Part shown: piece after piece, positions 35,294 through 42,797 of the stretch
Layout of the letters: each line of letters opens with the position of its first letter
How positions within the stretch are numbered: position 1 is the stretch's first letter
Source of the DNA: CAYPGT01 sp964512985
GTDB taxonomy: Bacteria; Cyanobacteriota; Vampirovibrionia; LMEP-6097
Assembly: GCA_964512985.1 (NCBI GenBank)
Contig: CAZELI010000010.1
Location: 4,863-68,862 of the forward strand
DNA length: 64,000 nt
Reading direction: 5' to 3'
Notes under the pieces: generated by a model
Told to the model about the DNA's origin: nothing
The model's database searches: none
What the model saw: the letters and a program-made list of their open reading frames with translations, nothing else
Translations under genes and position numbers: made by a program

Positions 35294-35391
35294 AGGATCT
35301 CCTCTCTATATGATAGCTGATATAGTGATTTTAATAAAAATACAAACTGTTTTCTAGGGGATTTAGGAAGTTTTAAGCTAAGTAAGAGTAA

Positions 35392-35859
35392 TCAATTATC
35401 ATCAGGATCTACTACTTGATCTCTAACATTATCTAACAATTGACCAAATGTCTCAGGATACCCCACTCTTTCTAGATTGAATTTTTCACGTAATTTTGCC
35501 TCTATTTTCGACCATTCTATTGGAAAACGGTCGTTTAATACACGGAGCGGAGTCTTTCTTGTCATTTCAGTCTCAGGCGGTAATCTTAATACCTCCACTA
35601 TAACTGATTTTATTATAGACTTAAGTAAATTTCTATCATGACCAATCTTACTCTTATCAACAATTTGATGCAACGCTTGTACTCTCTGATCATTATTACG
35701 ATCATTATTTAATAAACTAAAAGCAACTGCATCGGCAACATCTCCTACTTTAGCTAATACATGCGGATTTTTTTTGTCGAGCATATAAGGCTTAGCTGCT
35801 ATTTTGAAAGCTTCTCTTAATCCATTAAATAATTGCGGTCCTGTACAAGTTGTTGACAT
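35392..35859 (-). CDS. Hypothetical protein
   Basis: 155 residues, soluble, helical, charged, with a Cys near the start (MSTTCTGPQLF) and DPDDN at the end. No domain is recognised. Composition and codon use resemble neighbouring genes and there is no competing frame. It stands alone between moxR and the beta-barrel gene. Confidence 0.65.
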   Translation of the reverse strand: MSTTCTGPQLFNGLREAFKIAAKPYMLDKKNPHVLAKVGDVADAVAFSLLNNDRNNDQRVQALHQIVDKSKIGHDRNLLKSIIKSVIVEVLRLPPETEMTRKTPLRVLNDRFPIEWSKIEAKLREKFNLERVGYPETFGQLLDNVRDQVVDPDDN

Positions 35860-35920
35860 AATAGTACAGAAGATAACATAAAATCATCGCAAATAACAAT
35901 CTGTATTAATTGTATTAATA

Positions 35921-35951
35921 GTAACGTTCCGACTTCGCACGCTCCTGTTAC
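35921..35951. repeat. Family C 31-bp palindrome, copy 2
   Basis: Starts GTAACGTTCC and ends CTCCTGTTAC with CGACTTCGCACG inside. It forms an inverted pair with copy 3 (one mismatch), the two bracketing the beta-barrel gene. Confidence 0.85.
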
Positions 35952-35963
35952 CAATTTAAAATA

Positions 35964-35993
35964 AAAGAGCCCTACATTGCTGCAGGGCTCTTT
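35964..35993 (-). terminator. Intrinsic terminator after the beta-barrel gene
   Basis: Stem AAAGAGCCCT / AGGGCTCTTT with a 10-nt loop that itself contains GCAGC, followed on the minus strand by a short T run. It lies 26 bp past the stop codon. Confidence 0.88.
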
Positions 35994-36018
35994 GTTTAAT
36001 TAGACTCTAAATATAAAT

Positions 36019-36849
36019 TTAGAACGTTGTGAAGATGCTAGCCTGAACACCAAAATCCGGTGAAACAGAAGTAAGTCCGATAGGAACGCCAGCTCTGAAC
36101 TGAACATCACCTATAGGGATGATTAAACCAGGAACTAATCTTAAGTCAGTACCGATACCACTGTTATAAACACTGTTACCTAATAGACCGATAGATAGGC
36201 CTGCGCCATCACCAATACCCAACACAGCTTCATTATAGTAAACAAGTGAGTTCTGAACTTCACCAAGCTCAGGTACGTCGAATCTATATGCAACGTCACC
36301 GAACCAAGTTAAGCAATCAGCTAACTTAAATGAATACTCTAAACCAGTCTGGAAGCCATAAGCATTCACACCTTGAACTGGTCTAAGTACGTTAGTTGAT
36401 AATAAACTATTGTGAACGAAAGGGAAGTTTTGGTTAATGTAAGCAGTGATGTTTACATCATCTCCTTGAACTAATCCAGCTTCTAAAGTTAGGCCTAAAT
36501 TATTAAACCCCAAAGCCGCAGACTCAGCCTCAACTCCACCAATAGCAGTCTCAGCTGTACCATGCGTTAAAGCACTGTTCAAACCGATTCTAACTGGAAT
36601 ACCAATATCGAAACTTTGTCTAAAATCTACTCTTGGAAGATTCATTACACCAGTACGGAAATCACCAGGACCTCCACCGATACTTGAGTGGTCACGGAAC
36701 CAATCAAAACCAACAGTTAACTGTTGATTGTGATCATCGTCAGTATTAATATGTGCAGGTTGCACATTTAATGGCGCTAATGTAGCTGCTTGTGCAGTTG
36801 AAACACACATCGCTAGCAACATCGCTAAAAGTATTGTTTTTTTCATCAA
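36019..36849 (-). CDS. Outer-membrane beta-barrel protein
   Basis: 276 residues with a signal peptide (MMKKTILLAMLLAMCVSTAQA), alternating short strands, and a C-terminal aromatic (SIFTTF), the outer-membrane assembly signal. Strand-like segments include IPVRIGLNSALTHG, YGFQTGLEYSFKLADC and RAGVPIGLTSV. No specific porin family is recognised. It has GGAGATAAATTT before ATGATG, a strong terminator and a long 5' region with two palindromes, so it is probably highly expressed and regulated. It is bracketed by two inverted family C repeats. Confidence 0.8.
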   Translation of the reverse strand: MMKKTILLAMLLAMCVSTAQAATLAPLNVQPAHINTDDDHNQQLTVGFDWFRDHSSIGGGPGDFRTGVMNLPRVDFRQSFDIGIPVRIGLNSALTHGTAETAIGGVEAESAALGFNNLGLTLEAGLVQGDDVNITAYINQNFPFVHNSLLSTNVLRPVQGVNAYGFQTGLEYSFKLADCLTWFGDVAYRFDVPELGEVQNSLVYYNEAVLGIGDGAGLSIGLLGNSVYNSGIGTDLRLVPGLIIPIGDVQFRAGVPIGLTSVSPDFGVQASIFTTF

Positions 36850-37041
36850 ATTTATCTCCTATTTTGTTTTCTCTTATTAAAGAAAGAACTGTGCCAATTA
36901 GTTAAAACTAACACCAGGGTATATGCTCTCATAAGATTAGCCTTTTGTACAATATGTACTTCACAAAATTAATTTTTAAAGAACCATGTTCCTTGAATTA
37001 TCGAAGTTAATTCTTAATTTATACGTAATTATCTTAAAGAA
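36850..37041. promoter_or_regulatory. Upstream region of the beta-barrel gene with two small palindromes
   Basis: GTACA-ATA-TGTAC at 36947-36959 and TTAGTT-AA-AACTAA near 36898-36911 lie 50-110 bp upstream of the start. They could be operators or leader hairpins. No gene is seen in this stretch. Confidence 0.45.
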
Positions 37042-37072
37042 GTAACAGGAGCGTGCGAAGTCGGAATGTTAC
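37042..37072. repeat. Family C 31-bp palindrome, copy 3
   Basis: Reads GTAACAGGAGCGTGCGAAGT and onwards to ATGTTAC; its reverse complement equals copy 2 except for one base. It ends 17 bp before the nagA-like start codon. Confidence 0.85.
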
Positions 37073-37089
37073 TAGTATTATAAATTTAA

Positions 37090-37980
37090 ATGCTCGATCT
37101 ACAAATCAACGGCTTTGCCACAGAAAACTTCTCGTGTAATTTCTGGGAAGCGCCAAATGATGAAAGCATCACAGCATTAAACAAGTATCTTTATAAGGAA
37201 GATGTTAAACAATACTTAGCAACATTAATCACTGCAAGTTATGCAACTATAGAAACTAATCTTCAGCGTATTCAAGACTATGTTAATAAGCACGGCAAAT
37301 CTTCAATTCTAGGAGTACATATGGAAGGCGGGCTAATCACCCGTATGGGAGTACACCCTCTAGAACATGCTTCCGCACTGCAATACAAAGAAGCCAAAGC
37401 ACTAGTTACTAAATTCCCTGGCTTAATTCGACTCTGGACTCTCTGCCCCAAGCTCGATCCTCAAGGGCAAGTCACACGTTTATTACAAGATCATGACATC
37501 GTAGTTAGTTATGGTCATAGCAATGCTAGTTACCAAGAGGCTTATAGGGGATTTGAAGATTATGATGTACACCTTGTAACTCATTGGGGTAATGCTATGT
37601 ATGTAATGGAAGGGTTCAGGCAGAGGGATTGCCGCGAAGAAGACCTATCGCGCTTGGACACTGAAACTGACGGTGGTATTGGGCTTGCGGCTTATCAACA
37701 CCCCGATGTTTATTGTATGGCGATCGCTGGCTCAGAAGCTGATGCTGACTTACATTTAGACCCTCGTCTTCTCAAGAAATTATTCACCAAGAAGAAAAAC
37801 AAAATGATCTTAGTAAGTGATATGGTTGTCAAAACCCCAAGGCCCAAGCCTGGTTGCGCTCTTCAAGGCGGCCTAGCAAGCTTAGCTAAACATACCAAGA
37901 ATGCTATAGCAAGCGGAATCCCCGAAAGCGAAGTCAGAAAATCTTGTGAAGAAATCCCCAGATCAATTATTAATAATTAA
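37090..37980 (+). CDS. Diverged, shortened N-acetylglucosamine-6-phosphate deacetylase (NagA-like)
   Basis: 296 residues of the NagA amidohydrolase fold without the first ~50 residues (beta-sandwich) and with a short C-terminus. Recognisable pieces: DLQINGF (family DxHxNG; Q replaces the usual His), GVHMEGGLI (metal-binding Glu), TLCPK (family TLAPE), GHSNASYQEA and VTHWGNAM (metal His residues), HLDPRLLKKL, and ILVSDMV (catalytic Asp). The Glu, both His and the Asp remain, so one-metal chemistry is possible, but the missing N-part and altered motifs suggest a changed substrate. There is no Shine-Dalgarno; a family C repeat is just upstream. Confidence 0.72.
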   Translation: MLDLQINGFATENFSCNFWEAPNDESITALNKYLYKEDVKQYLATLITASYATIETNLQRIQDYVNKHGKSSILGVHMEGGLITRMGVHPLEHASALQYKEAKALVTKFPGLIRLWTLCPKLDPQGQVTRLLQDHDIVVSYGHSNASYQEAYRGFEDYDVHLVTHWGNAMYVMEGFRQRDCREEDLSRLDTETDGGIGLAAYQHPDVYCMAIAGSEADADLHLDPRLLKKLFTKKKNKMILVSDMVVKTPRPKPGCALQGGLASLAKHTKNAIASGIPESEVRKSCEEIPRSIINN

Positions 37981-38082
37981 GATTAGGCTGGATTTCCCCT
38001 AATACAAACACTGTAGTCAGTCTAAATAAGCCAATTAATCTAACCTACTCCCTGTCGCCTAATAGGAGGGAACAATGTATTT

Positions 38083-38370
38083 ATGGACAGCATTAGCTTA
38101 AAGAACAAAGACCAAAAAGCAGTAGAAATGTTGACTAAGTTACTTAAGGCTGCCCGCCGTGCTCAACATGAAGGCAAGGACCAAGCTCTCTCCAAAATCA
38201 TTGATAGAGCAGGTAAATTAAGTGATTATCTGAATGATAGTTTATACCAAGCACAATTAGCCCGCGGCATACCTGCAGATATTTTTTATAAGAATTATTT
38301 ATATCACCAACAACAAAGCCTAAATGCTAATGAGAAATTTATTAGAGTTGAAGGTGTGGTTGTAGAGTAG
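38083..38370 (+). CDS. Hypothetical protein, 95 residues
   Basis: Helical, charged N-terminal part (VEMLTKLLKAARRAQHEGKDQALSKI), then a Tyr/Gln-rich segment (YKNYLYHQQQSLN). No family is recognised. The strong Shine-Dalgarno AGGAGGG at 38064-38070 lies 12 nt before this ATG but only 3 nt before another ATG at 38074 that opens an eight-codon frame (MYLWTALA) overlapping this start. CCCT just upstream can pair with AGGG of the Shine-Dalgarno. Initiation here may therefore be weak or regulated. Confidence 0.65.
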   Translation: MDSISLKNKDQKAVEMLTKLLKAARRAQHEGKDQALSKIIDRAGKLSDYLNDSLYQAQLARGIPADIFYKNYLYHQQQSLNANEKFIRVEGVVVE

Positions 38371-38396
38371 TTATTGATTTGAAACTTTGTTATATT

Positions 38397-38503
38397 GTCA
38401 TCCTGAGGAGCAACCGTAGGTTGCGACGTAAGGATCCACTACCTAACGAGAAATCCATAAAAGTGGATCCTTACGGTCGGGCTTCGCCCTCCCTCAGGAT
38501 GAC
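38397..38503. repeat. Family A palindromic repeat, copy 6
   Basis: 107 bp in the convergent junction between the 95-residue hypothetical gene and fur. Left half carries GCAACCGTAGGTTGC, right half GGTCGGGCTTCGCCC. Confidence 0.9.
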
Positions 38504-38539
38504 GAAATTGACACAGTTTAGAAGCGTTGATTTATAAAT

Positions 38540-39022
38540 TTACTGTCTATGCTTGCGCCCATCATCGTCACCGCTTTCATGCTGACAGTTAGCAAAAATC
38601 TGGAATTGCATATCGACGATTTCTACGCCGTATTTCTCGGCAATGCGCTTACCTAGCTCATTAACCATCTCATCTTCAAACTCAATAGTTTTATTACAGT
38701 TCAGGCAAATTATATGATGATGCGGCGGGGCGTCTGCGTCTATCAATTCATAATGTTTATGCGACTCAGCAAAGTCTAATTCGCGTAGGATATTCATCTT
38801 CACTAGCATTCGTAATGTTCTGTAAGTAGTAGCAAGTGAAACATCTTCATTCTTCTTCTGTAGGATCTCAAACACATCCTCTGCGCTTAGATGCTTATCC
38901 CCAGCCTCTTGGAAAATACGAATAACGATCTCACGTTGTGGCGTTACTCTATAACCTTGACTACGTAAGTTCTTGAGAAGCTCTTCTGTTTTATCCTCTA
39001 AGGTCATATCGCTTGGTCCCAT
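38540..39022 (-). CDS. fur: Ferric uptake regulator family protein
   Basis: Metal-dependent repressor. Winged helix with GYRVTPQREIVIRIF and the recognition helix SLATTYRTLRML, then the metal and dimer region DADAPPHHHIICLNCNKTIEF (HHH and CxxC). The second CxxC of many Fur proteins is absent; only NCQHES remains near the C-terminus, so the structural Zn site may use other ligands. I start at ATG 39022; a TTG at 39025 is adjacent. The gene has a TATAAT promoter with a Fur-box-like site in its -35 region, and a structured ~110-nt leader shared with prmC, so it is probably autoregulated. Confidence 0.92.
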   Translation of the reverse strand: MGPSDMTLEDKTEELLKNLRSQGYRVTPQREIVIRIFQEAGDKHLSAEDVFEILQKKNEDVSLATTYRTLRMLVKMNILRELDFAESHKHYELIDADAPPHHHIICLNCNKTIEFEDEMVNELGKRIAEKYGVEIVDMQFQIFANCQHESGDDDGRKHRQ

Positions 39023-39025
39023 CAA

Positions 39026-39137
39026 TTAGATTTCCTTTGAAACTTGGAATTTTCCTTAAAGCGACACCGCGCGTTCCGCGCGGTCGCTATCTTTTTTCAT
39101 AGACCTCTAATCGAAACCTAAGTTTCGAAAGAGGTCT
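39026..39137 (-). ncRNA. Structured 5' leader of fur (family D, copy 1)
   Basis: On the minus strand: hairpin 1 (AGACCTCTTTCGAAAC...GATTAGAGGTCT, 39101-39137), then ATGAAAAAAGATA, then GC-rich hairpin 2 (GCGACCGCGCG-GAA-CGCGCGGTGTCGC, about 39061-39087), then TTTCAAAGGAAATCT as ribosome-binding site. The first base of hairpin 1 falls where transcription from TATAAT at 39143-39148 should begin. The prmC leader at 47414-47524 has the same order and nearly the same sequence. Confidence 0.65.
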
Positions 39138-39142
39138 ATTTC

Positions 39143-39172
39143 ATTATAACAGCTTATTAAGAATGATTCTCA
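39143..39172 (-). promoter_or_regulatory. fur promoter with Fur-box-like operator
   Basis: TATAAT at 39143-39148 and TAAGAATGATTCTCA at 39158-39172. The latter matches the 7-1-7 Fur pattern TGATAATnATTATCA at most positions and covers the -20 to -35 interval. The same 15-mer recurs at 53518-53532 before the ferredoxin gene. It lies within the last codons of the GT9 gene. Confidence 0.7.
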
Positions 39173-40131
39173 ATAAACAATTCAAGTCCCTGCATACACT
39201 TCGCATAGCCTTCTACTAGATTAGAACAATGTTTAGGTCTATTAGTAGCACTAGGATTACAACTACAATCCCCAGAACGCAAGACCTCGGCATAAGGGCT
39301 AAAGGGCCCGAAGCGCTTCTCAGAGGTAATAGAGAAAAGAGCAGTAATAGGAACTCCTACTGCTGCGCCTATATGCAAGATCCCAGTATCAGCAGAATAT
39401 AAATGTTTCGCTTTGGATAAAATACTCACTAATTCTACAAGTGAAGTTTTACCAATTAAATTTAAGACTCGTCCATTACATTGCGCTACGGCATCTAAGG
39501 TCTGGCTAATATTAATTTCATCAGGTCCACCCAAAAGAACAATATTGTTATCCGTATTACTTAATTGCTTAGTTATAAGGTCAATCCATTTATCTAAGGG
39601 GTAAGCACGATGGGGTCTTAAGCTACCGACTCCTGGAACAACACAAACATAAGGGATGCCAATGGGAACAAGGTTTTTACTTATCGGCGTTAGGGTCTTC
39701 CATGCTAAAAGAGAAAAGGGATCACTAAGTAATTGTTGCTTTATACCTTGATAATAACTAATAACATAATTAGCCACTGCACTTAAACTATCATCACGTT
39801 TATAAATACTAGTTTTAGCTGCCTTAATAAATCTAAGATTTAACCACCAAGCCTTAAGCCAACCAGAGTGCAGGAATATAAACTCATCAACCCTTGTTGA
39901 ACCTATATGAGACATTACCGGGGCTAGGTTGTTTTTAGTAACTAAATGAACCTTATCTATATAGTCAGTACACTTTTCTAATAAATCTACTAATTGTTGA
40001 GAACCCACTATATATTCAATCTGTGCCTCAGAATTATTCTTACGTAATAACTTCACAAAGGGTAATGTATGTACTACATCACCAATGGCACCAACCCTAT
40101 AAATTATTATTCTTTGTTTGGTAGAACTCAT
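39157..40131 (-). CDS. Glycosyltransferase family 9 (heptosyltransferase-like)
   Basis: ADP-heptose:LPS heptosyltransferase family. The N-terminus has YRVGAIGDVVHTLPFV (11-26), the C-terminal Rossmann half has NIVLLGGPDE, GKTSLVELVSILSKAKHLYSADTGILHIGAAVGVP and TALFSITSEKRFGP. After that it has four to five cysteines (GDCSCNPSATNRPKHC, KC) that could bind metal or form disulfides, as seen in some WaaF relatives. Probably builds LPS core. Its 3' end carries the fur operator. It is divergent from fliP with a 47-bp gap. Confidence 0.9.
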   Translation of the reverse strand: MSSTKQRIIIYRVGAIGDVVHTLPFVKLLRKNNSEAQIEYIVGSQQLVDLLEKCTDYIDKVHLVTKNNLAPVMSHIGSTRVDEFIFLHSGWLKAWWLNLRFIKAAKTSIYKRDDSLSAVANYVISYYQGIKQQLLSDPFSLLAWKTLTPISKNLVPIGIPYVCVVPGVGSLRPHRAYPLDKWIDLITKQLSNTDNNIVLLGGPDEINISQTLDAVAQCNGRVLNLIGKTSLVELVSILSKAKHLYSADTGILHIGAAVGVPITALFSITSEKRFGPFSPYAEVLRSGDCSCNPSATNRPKHCSNLVEGYAKCMQGLELFIENHS

Positions 40132-40178
40132 CTAAGAAACTATATTTTAGCAATACGCGTCTAATACTAAGGCGTACT

Positions 40179-40901
40179 ATGCATAGATTAACACTATTAT
40201 TTCTTTTATTTACAAGTCAAGCCGCTCAAGCTGCGCCAGGACTATCCCTAAATCTTGGAGAAGATTCACGTGGTGTAGCAGTAGGAGTACAATTATTAGT
40301 CTTACTTACCATCCTGAGTATCGCTCCCTCTATATTGCTGATGACGACTAGTTTTGTAAGATTTATTGTTGTCTTTGGGATGTTGCGTACAGCGATTGGT
40401 CTGGGTCAATTACCACCAACCCAGGTCCTTGTCGGGCTTTCATTGATTCTTACTTTTATGGTGATGCAACCTACTTTTAATCGTATTAATACCGAAGCTC
40501 TACAACCATTTATGAACCAACAGATAGATGAGAAAGAATTCTTCGCTAAATCCTTTGATCCACTAAAAGAATTCATGCTTAAGCAAACCTCGGAACCTGA
40601 GCTAAGGTTAGCTGTGAAAACCGCAGATATAGAGCAACCTGAAAGTATCCTAGATATCCCTACTCATATAATTATTGTAGCTTTCATGCTTAGTGAGCTT
40701 AAGAAGTCCTTCCAGATTGGGTTTATGATTTTCTTGCCCTTTATTATTATCGATATGATTGTGGCAAGTGCCTTAGTCTCTGTGGGATTAATGTTCTTAC
40801 CACCGACTACCATTGCTCTACCTTTCAAGGTGATACTCTTTGTTCTCATAGATGGTTGGGCGGTACTCAGTGACGGGTTAGTACAGGGATTTGTTAAATA
40901 A
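40179..40901 (+). CDS. fliP: Flagellar type III export protein FliP
   Basis: Export-gate subunit. Signal peptide (HRLTLLFLLFTSQAAQA), then TTSFVRFIVVFGMLRTAIGLGQ, LPPTQVLVGLSLILTFMVMQP and AFMLSELKKSFQIGFMIFLPFIIIDMIVASALVS, all FliP signatures. 240 residues is normal. It is followed by fliQ with a one-base overlap (TAATG); fliR does not follow, so the usual fliPQR set is split. Confidence 0.96.
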   Translation: MHRLTLLFLLFTSQAAQAAPGLSLNLGEDSRGVAVGVQLLVLLTILSIAPSILLMTTSFVRFIVVFGMLRTAIGLGQLPPTQVLVGLSLILTFMVMQPTFNRINTEALQPFMNQQIDEKEFFAKSFDPLKEFMLKQTSEPELRLAVKTADIEQPESILDIPTHIIIVAFMLSELKKSFQIGFMIFLPFIIIDMIVASALVSVGLMFLPPTTIALPFKVILFVLIDGWAVLSDGLVQGFVK

Positions 40902-41185
40902 TGGACCAAGCGCAGTTTATAGATATCTCTAATCAAGCGTTAATAGCCACTGCTATAGTTTCTATTCCGATACTTATACCTGCTCTAATCGGTGGTATCC
41001 TGATAAGTCTCTTCCAGACTGTAACTCAGATCAATGAACAGACTTTAACCTTTGTACCGAAGCTTATAATACTTATCGTTAGTTATGCCTTCGCTGGTCC
41101 TTGGATAGTACGTTTCATGATGAACTACACCATGGAGATCTTAGAAAAAATTCCCGAATTAAGTATTAGTCCGCAGGTGATATAA
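40901..41185 (+). CDS. fliQ: Flagellar type III export protein FliQ
   Basis: 94 residues, two transmembrane helices (about 14-38 and 54-76), with the pattern IPILIPALIGGILISLFQTVTQINEQTLTFVPKLI, typical of FliQ. It is translationally coupled to fliP. The next gene is a convergent ATPase, so fliR and flhB must be elsewhere. Confidence 0.94.
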   Translation: MDQAQFIDISNQALIATAIVSIPILIPALIGGILISLFQTVTQINEQTLTFVPKLIILIVSYAFAGPWIVRFMMNYTMEILEKIPELSISPQVI

Positions 41186-41235
41186 AGTTAAAAATAGCTC
41201 TAACAATTTACTCTCAAGCTAGAAGTCGGGTTACC

Positions 41236-42642
41236 TTACAAAATATCTTCAAGACTAAGTATTTGATTAAAGTACTCAGTATCTTGAAGAGACTTATCAG
41301 CACCATATAAAGAAATTAAGATTTTGTCTACCGTAAAACCTTTGGGCTTCTCTAATAGAGCGAGTTTCCGTTCAAATTCAGGAATAATTTTTGAGTTAAT
41401 TTTTTTATCCTGATATTTTACTTCACAAACACCTAGAACTTTATCCGATCTCTTATAAATCAAATCTATTTGAAATTTAGAATCTTTCTTGTTATAAAAA
41501 GGAGCTACTTGTATTATTTCATCAGCAAAATTCATTTTATTAGCTAAATAGTATGCATTTTTAAGAGCAAATCTTTCAAAAGCAAAGCCCAACCAAGGTT
41601 GCCAAACCTTCTCTACTAGAGAATCAAAAAGGTTTTTGGAATTTATATTATCCCTTATATGCTCTAAATTAGGCTCTATAAATTTATAATAGAAAATCAA
41701 ATATTCATCAGCCAGTTTATACTTACGAAACTTGGAGGAAGCAGTCATATTATAAGAGATATAACTCTTAATAATTTCTGCTTTCTCTAAATTAGATAAA
41801 TATAACTTCAAACCACCACCAGAGACAATATCTAATTTTTGAGATATTTCATTAAAAGTATAAGCTTGATTTTTGAGTAATTTTACGATACGAATATAGT
41901 TTTTAGTTTCTTTAAATTGATTATAAAAAATTTTATCTGCTTCATTAAATAGAAACCCAGCAGGATCAAAACATAAAGAATTGATGTTTTGTTTAAAAGA
42001 TTTATTTAAATCAATTTCTTCCAAATACTTGGGAATACCACCAAGTATCATAAGATAAAGTAAAATCTCTTCTTTACTACGTTTACCCTTAAAGAATTTT
42101 GCCGCAGTGGTAGGGTCTAATTGTTTGAGTAAGATTTGAGAATTTATTCTTCCGTATAAGGCCTTAGAATTAATGACTTTATTGATCATAAATGAAGCTA
42201 CGGAACCACATAGAATCAACATTAAATCTTGCTTTGACCAATACCTGTCCCAATAAGATTTAAGCAAGCTTACTATTCTACTGTGACCCGTAGCTATCCA
42301 TTGAAACTCATCCAAGAAAAGAATTTTTCTACCAGGTTTTGAAAAAACTCGCTGTGTCAAAAAATCAAAAACTTCAGACCAAGATTTGAATTTAGTTTGT
42401 TTTAAAAATGGATCATTGAGTTGAATACTCATTTCTTTGATAAACTCTTCTATTTGAGTCGAGACTATTTCATTTTCAAGTCCTTCAAATCTATAACTTA
42501 GTTTTTTTGATTTTAAGAACTCTTCAACTAGGGCGCTTTTACCAACTCGTCGCCTTCCATATATAACTATTAATTCGCCTTTCTTAGAGCGATATTTCTC
42601 TTCTAGCAGTTTTAATTCTTCTTCCCTTCCAAAAAATTTCAT
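41236..42642 (-). CDS. AAA ATPase with nuclease-like C-terminus (ATPase_2/DUF234 type, ATPase 3)
   Basis: 468 residues. Walker A YGRRRVGKS (28-36), Walker B ILFLDEFQW (near 108-116), sensor-like LILCGSVASFM, a winged-helix segment (NEISQKLDIVSGGGLKLYLSNLEKAEII) and a C-terminal PD-(D/E)xK-like motif (KFQIDLIYKRSDKVLGVCEVKY, near 405-426). It resembles the archaeal-type ATPase/DUF234 group, whose function is not established. The winged helix could bind DNA, perhaps the alternating repeat array (42647-42772) that begins 4 bp upstream of the start codon. Confidence 0.88.
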   Translation of the reverse strand: MKFFGREEELKLLEEKYRSKKGELIVIYGRRRVGKSALVEEFLKSKKLSYRFEGLENEIVSTQIEEFIKEMSIQLNDPFLKQTKFKSWSEVFDFLTQRVFSKPGRKILFLDEFQWIATGHSRIVSLLKSYWDRYWSKQDLMLILCGSVASFMINKVINSKALYGRINSQILLKQLDPTTAAKFFKGKRSKEEILLYLMILGGIPKYLEEIDLNKSFKQNINSLCFDPAGFLFNEADKIFYNQFKETKNYIRIVKLLKNQAYTFNEISQKLDIVSGGGLKLYLSNLEKAEIIKSYISYNMTASSKFRKYKLADEYLIFYYKFIEPNLEHIRDNINSKNLFDSLVEKVWQPWLGFAFERFALKNAYYLANKMNFADEIIQVAPFYNKKDSKFQIDLIYKRSDKVLGVCEVKYQDKKINSKIIPEFERKLALLEKPKGFTVDKILISLYGADKSLQDTEYFNQILSLEDIL

Positions 42643-42646
42643 ATAG

Positions 42647-42772
42647 AATCCGCAAACAGAAATATTATAGAACTCTTTGCGGATTATGTCAAAATTTCAT
42701 ATGGAATCCGCAAACAGAAATATTATAGAACTCTTTGCGGATTATGCCAAAATCTCACAAAGAATCCGCAAA
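42647..42772. repeat. Phased array of five alternating 10-bp half-sites upstream of ATPase 3
   Basis: AATCCGCAAA at 42647, 42705 and 42763 alternates with TTTGCGGATT at 42676 and 42734, so a half-site begins exactly every 29 bp with 19-nt spacers. The underlying unit is a 58-bp tandem repeat (two full units and part of a third). A TATAAT (minus strand, 42664-42669) lies in the first spacer, so the array covers the ATPase promoter and leader. Confidence 0.85.
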
Positions 42773-42797
42773 TGGAAATATTACAAGGTTTATAGGC

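Noticed and set aside
42643..42787. CRISPR array reading of the 29-bp phased repeats
   Set aside because: The repeats are 10 bp and alternate in orientation, the 19-nt spacers themselves recur with a 58-bp period, and no cas gene is present.
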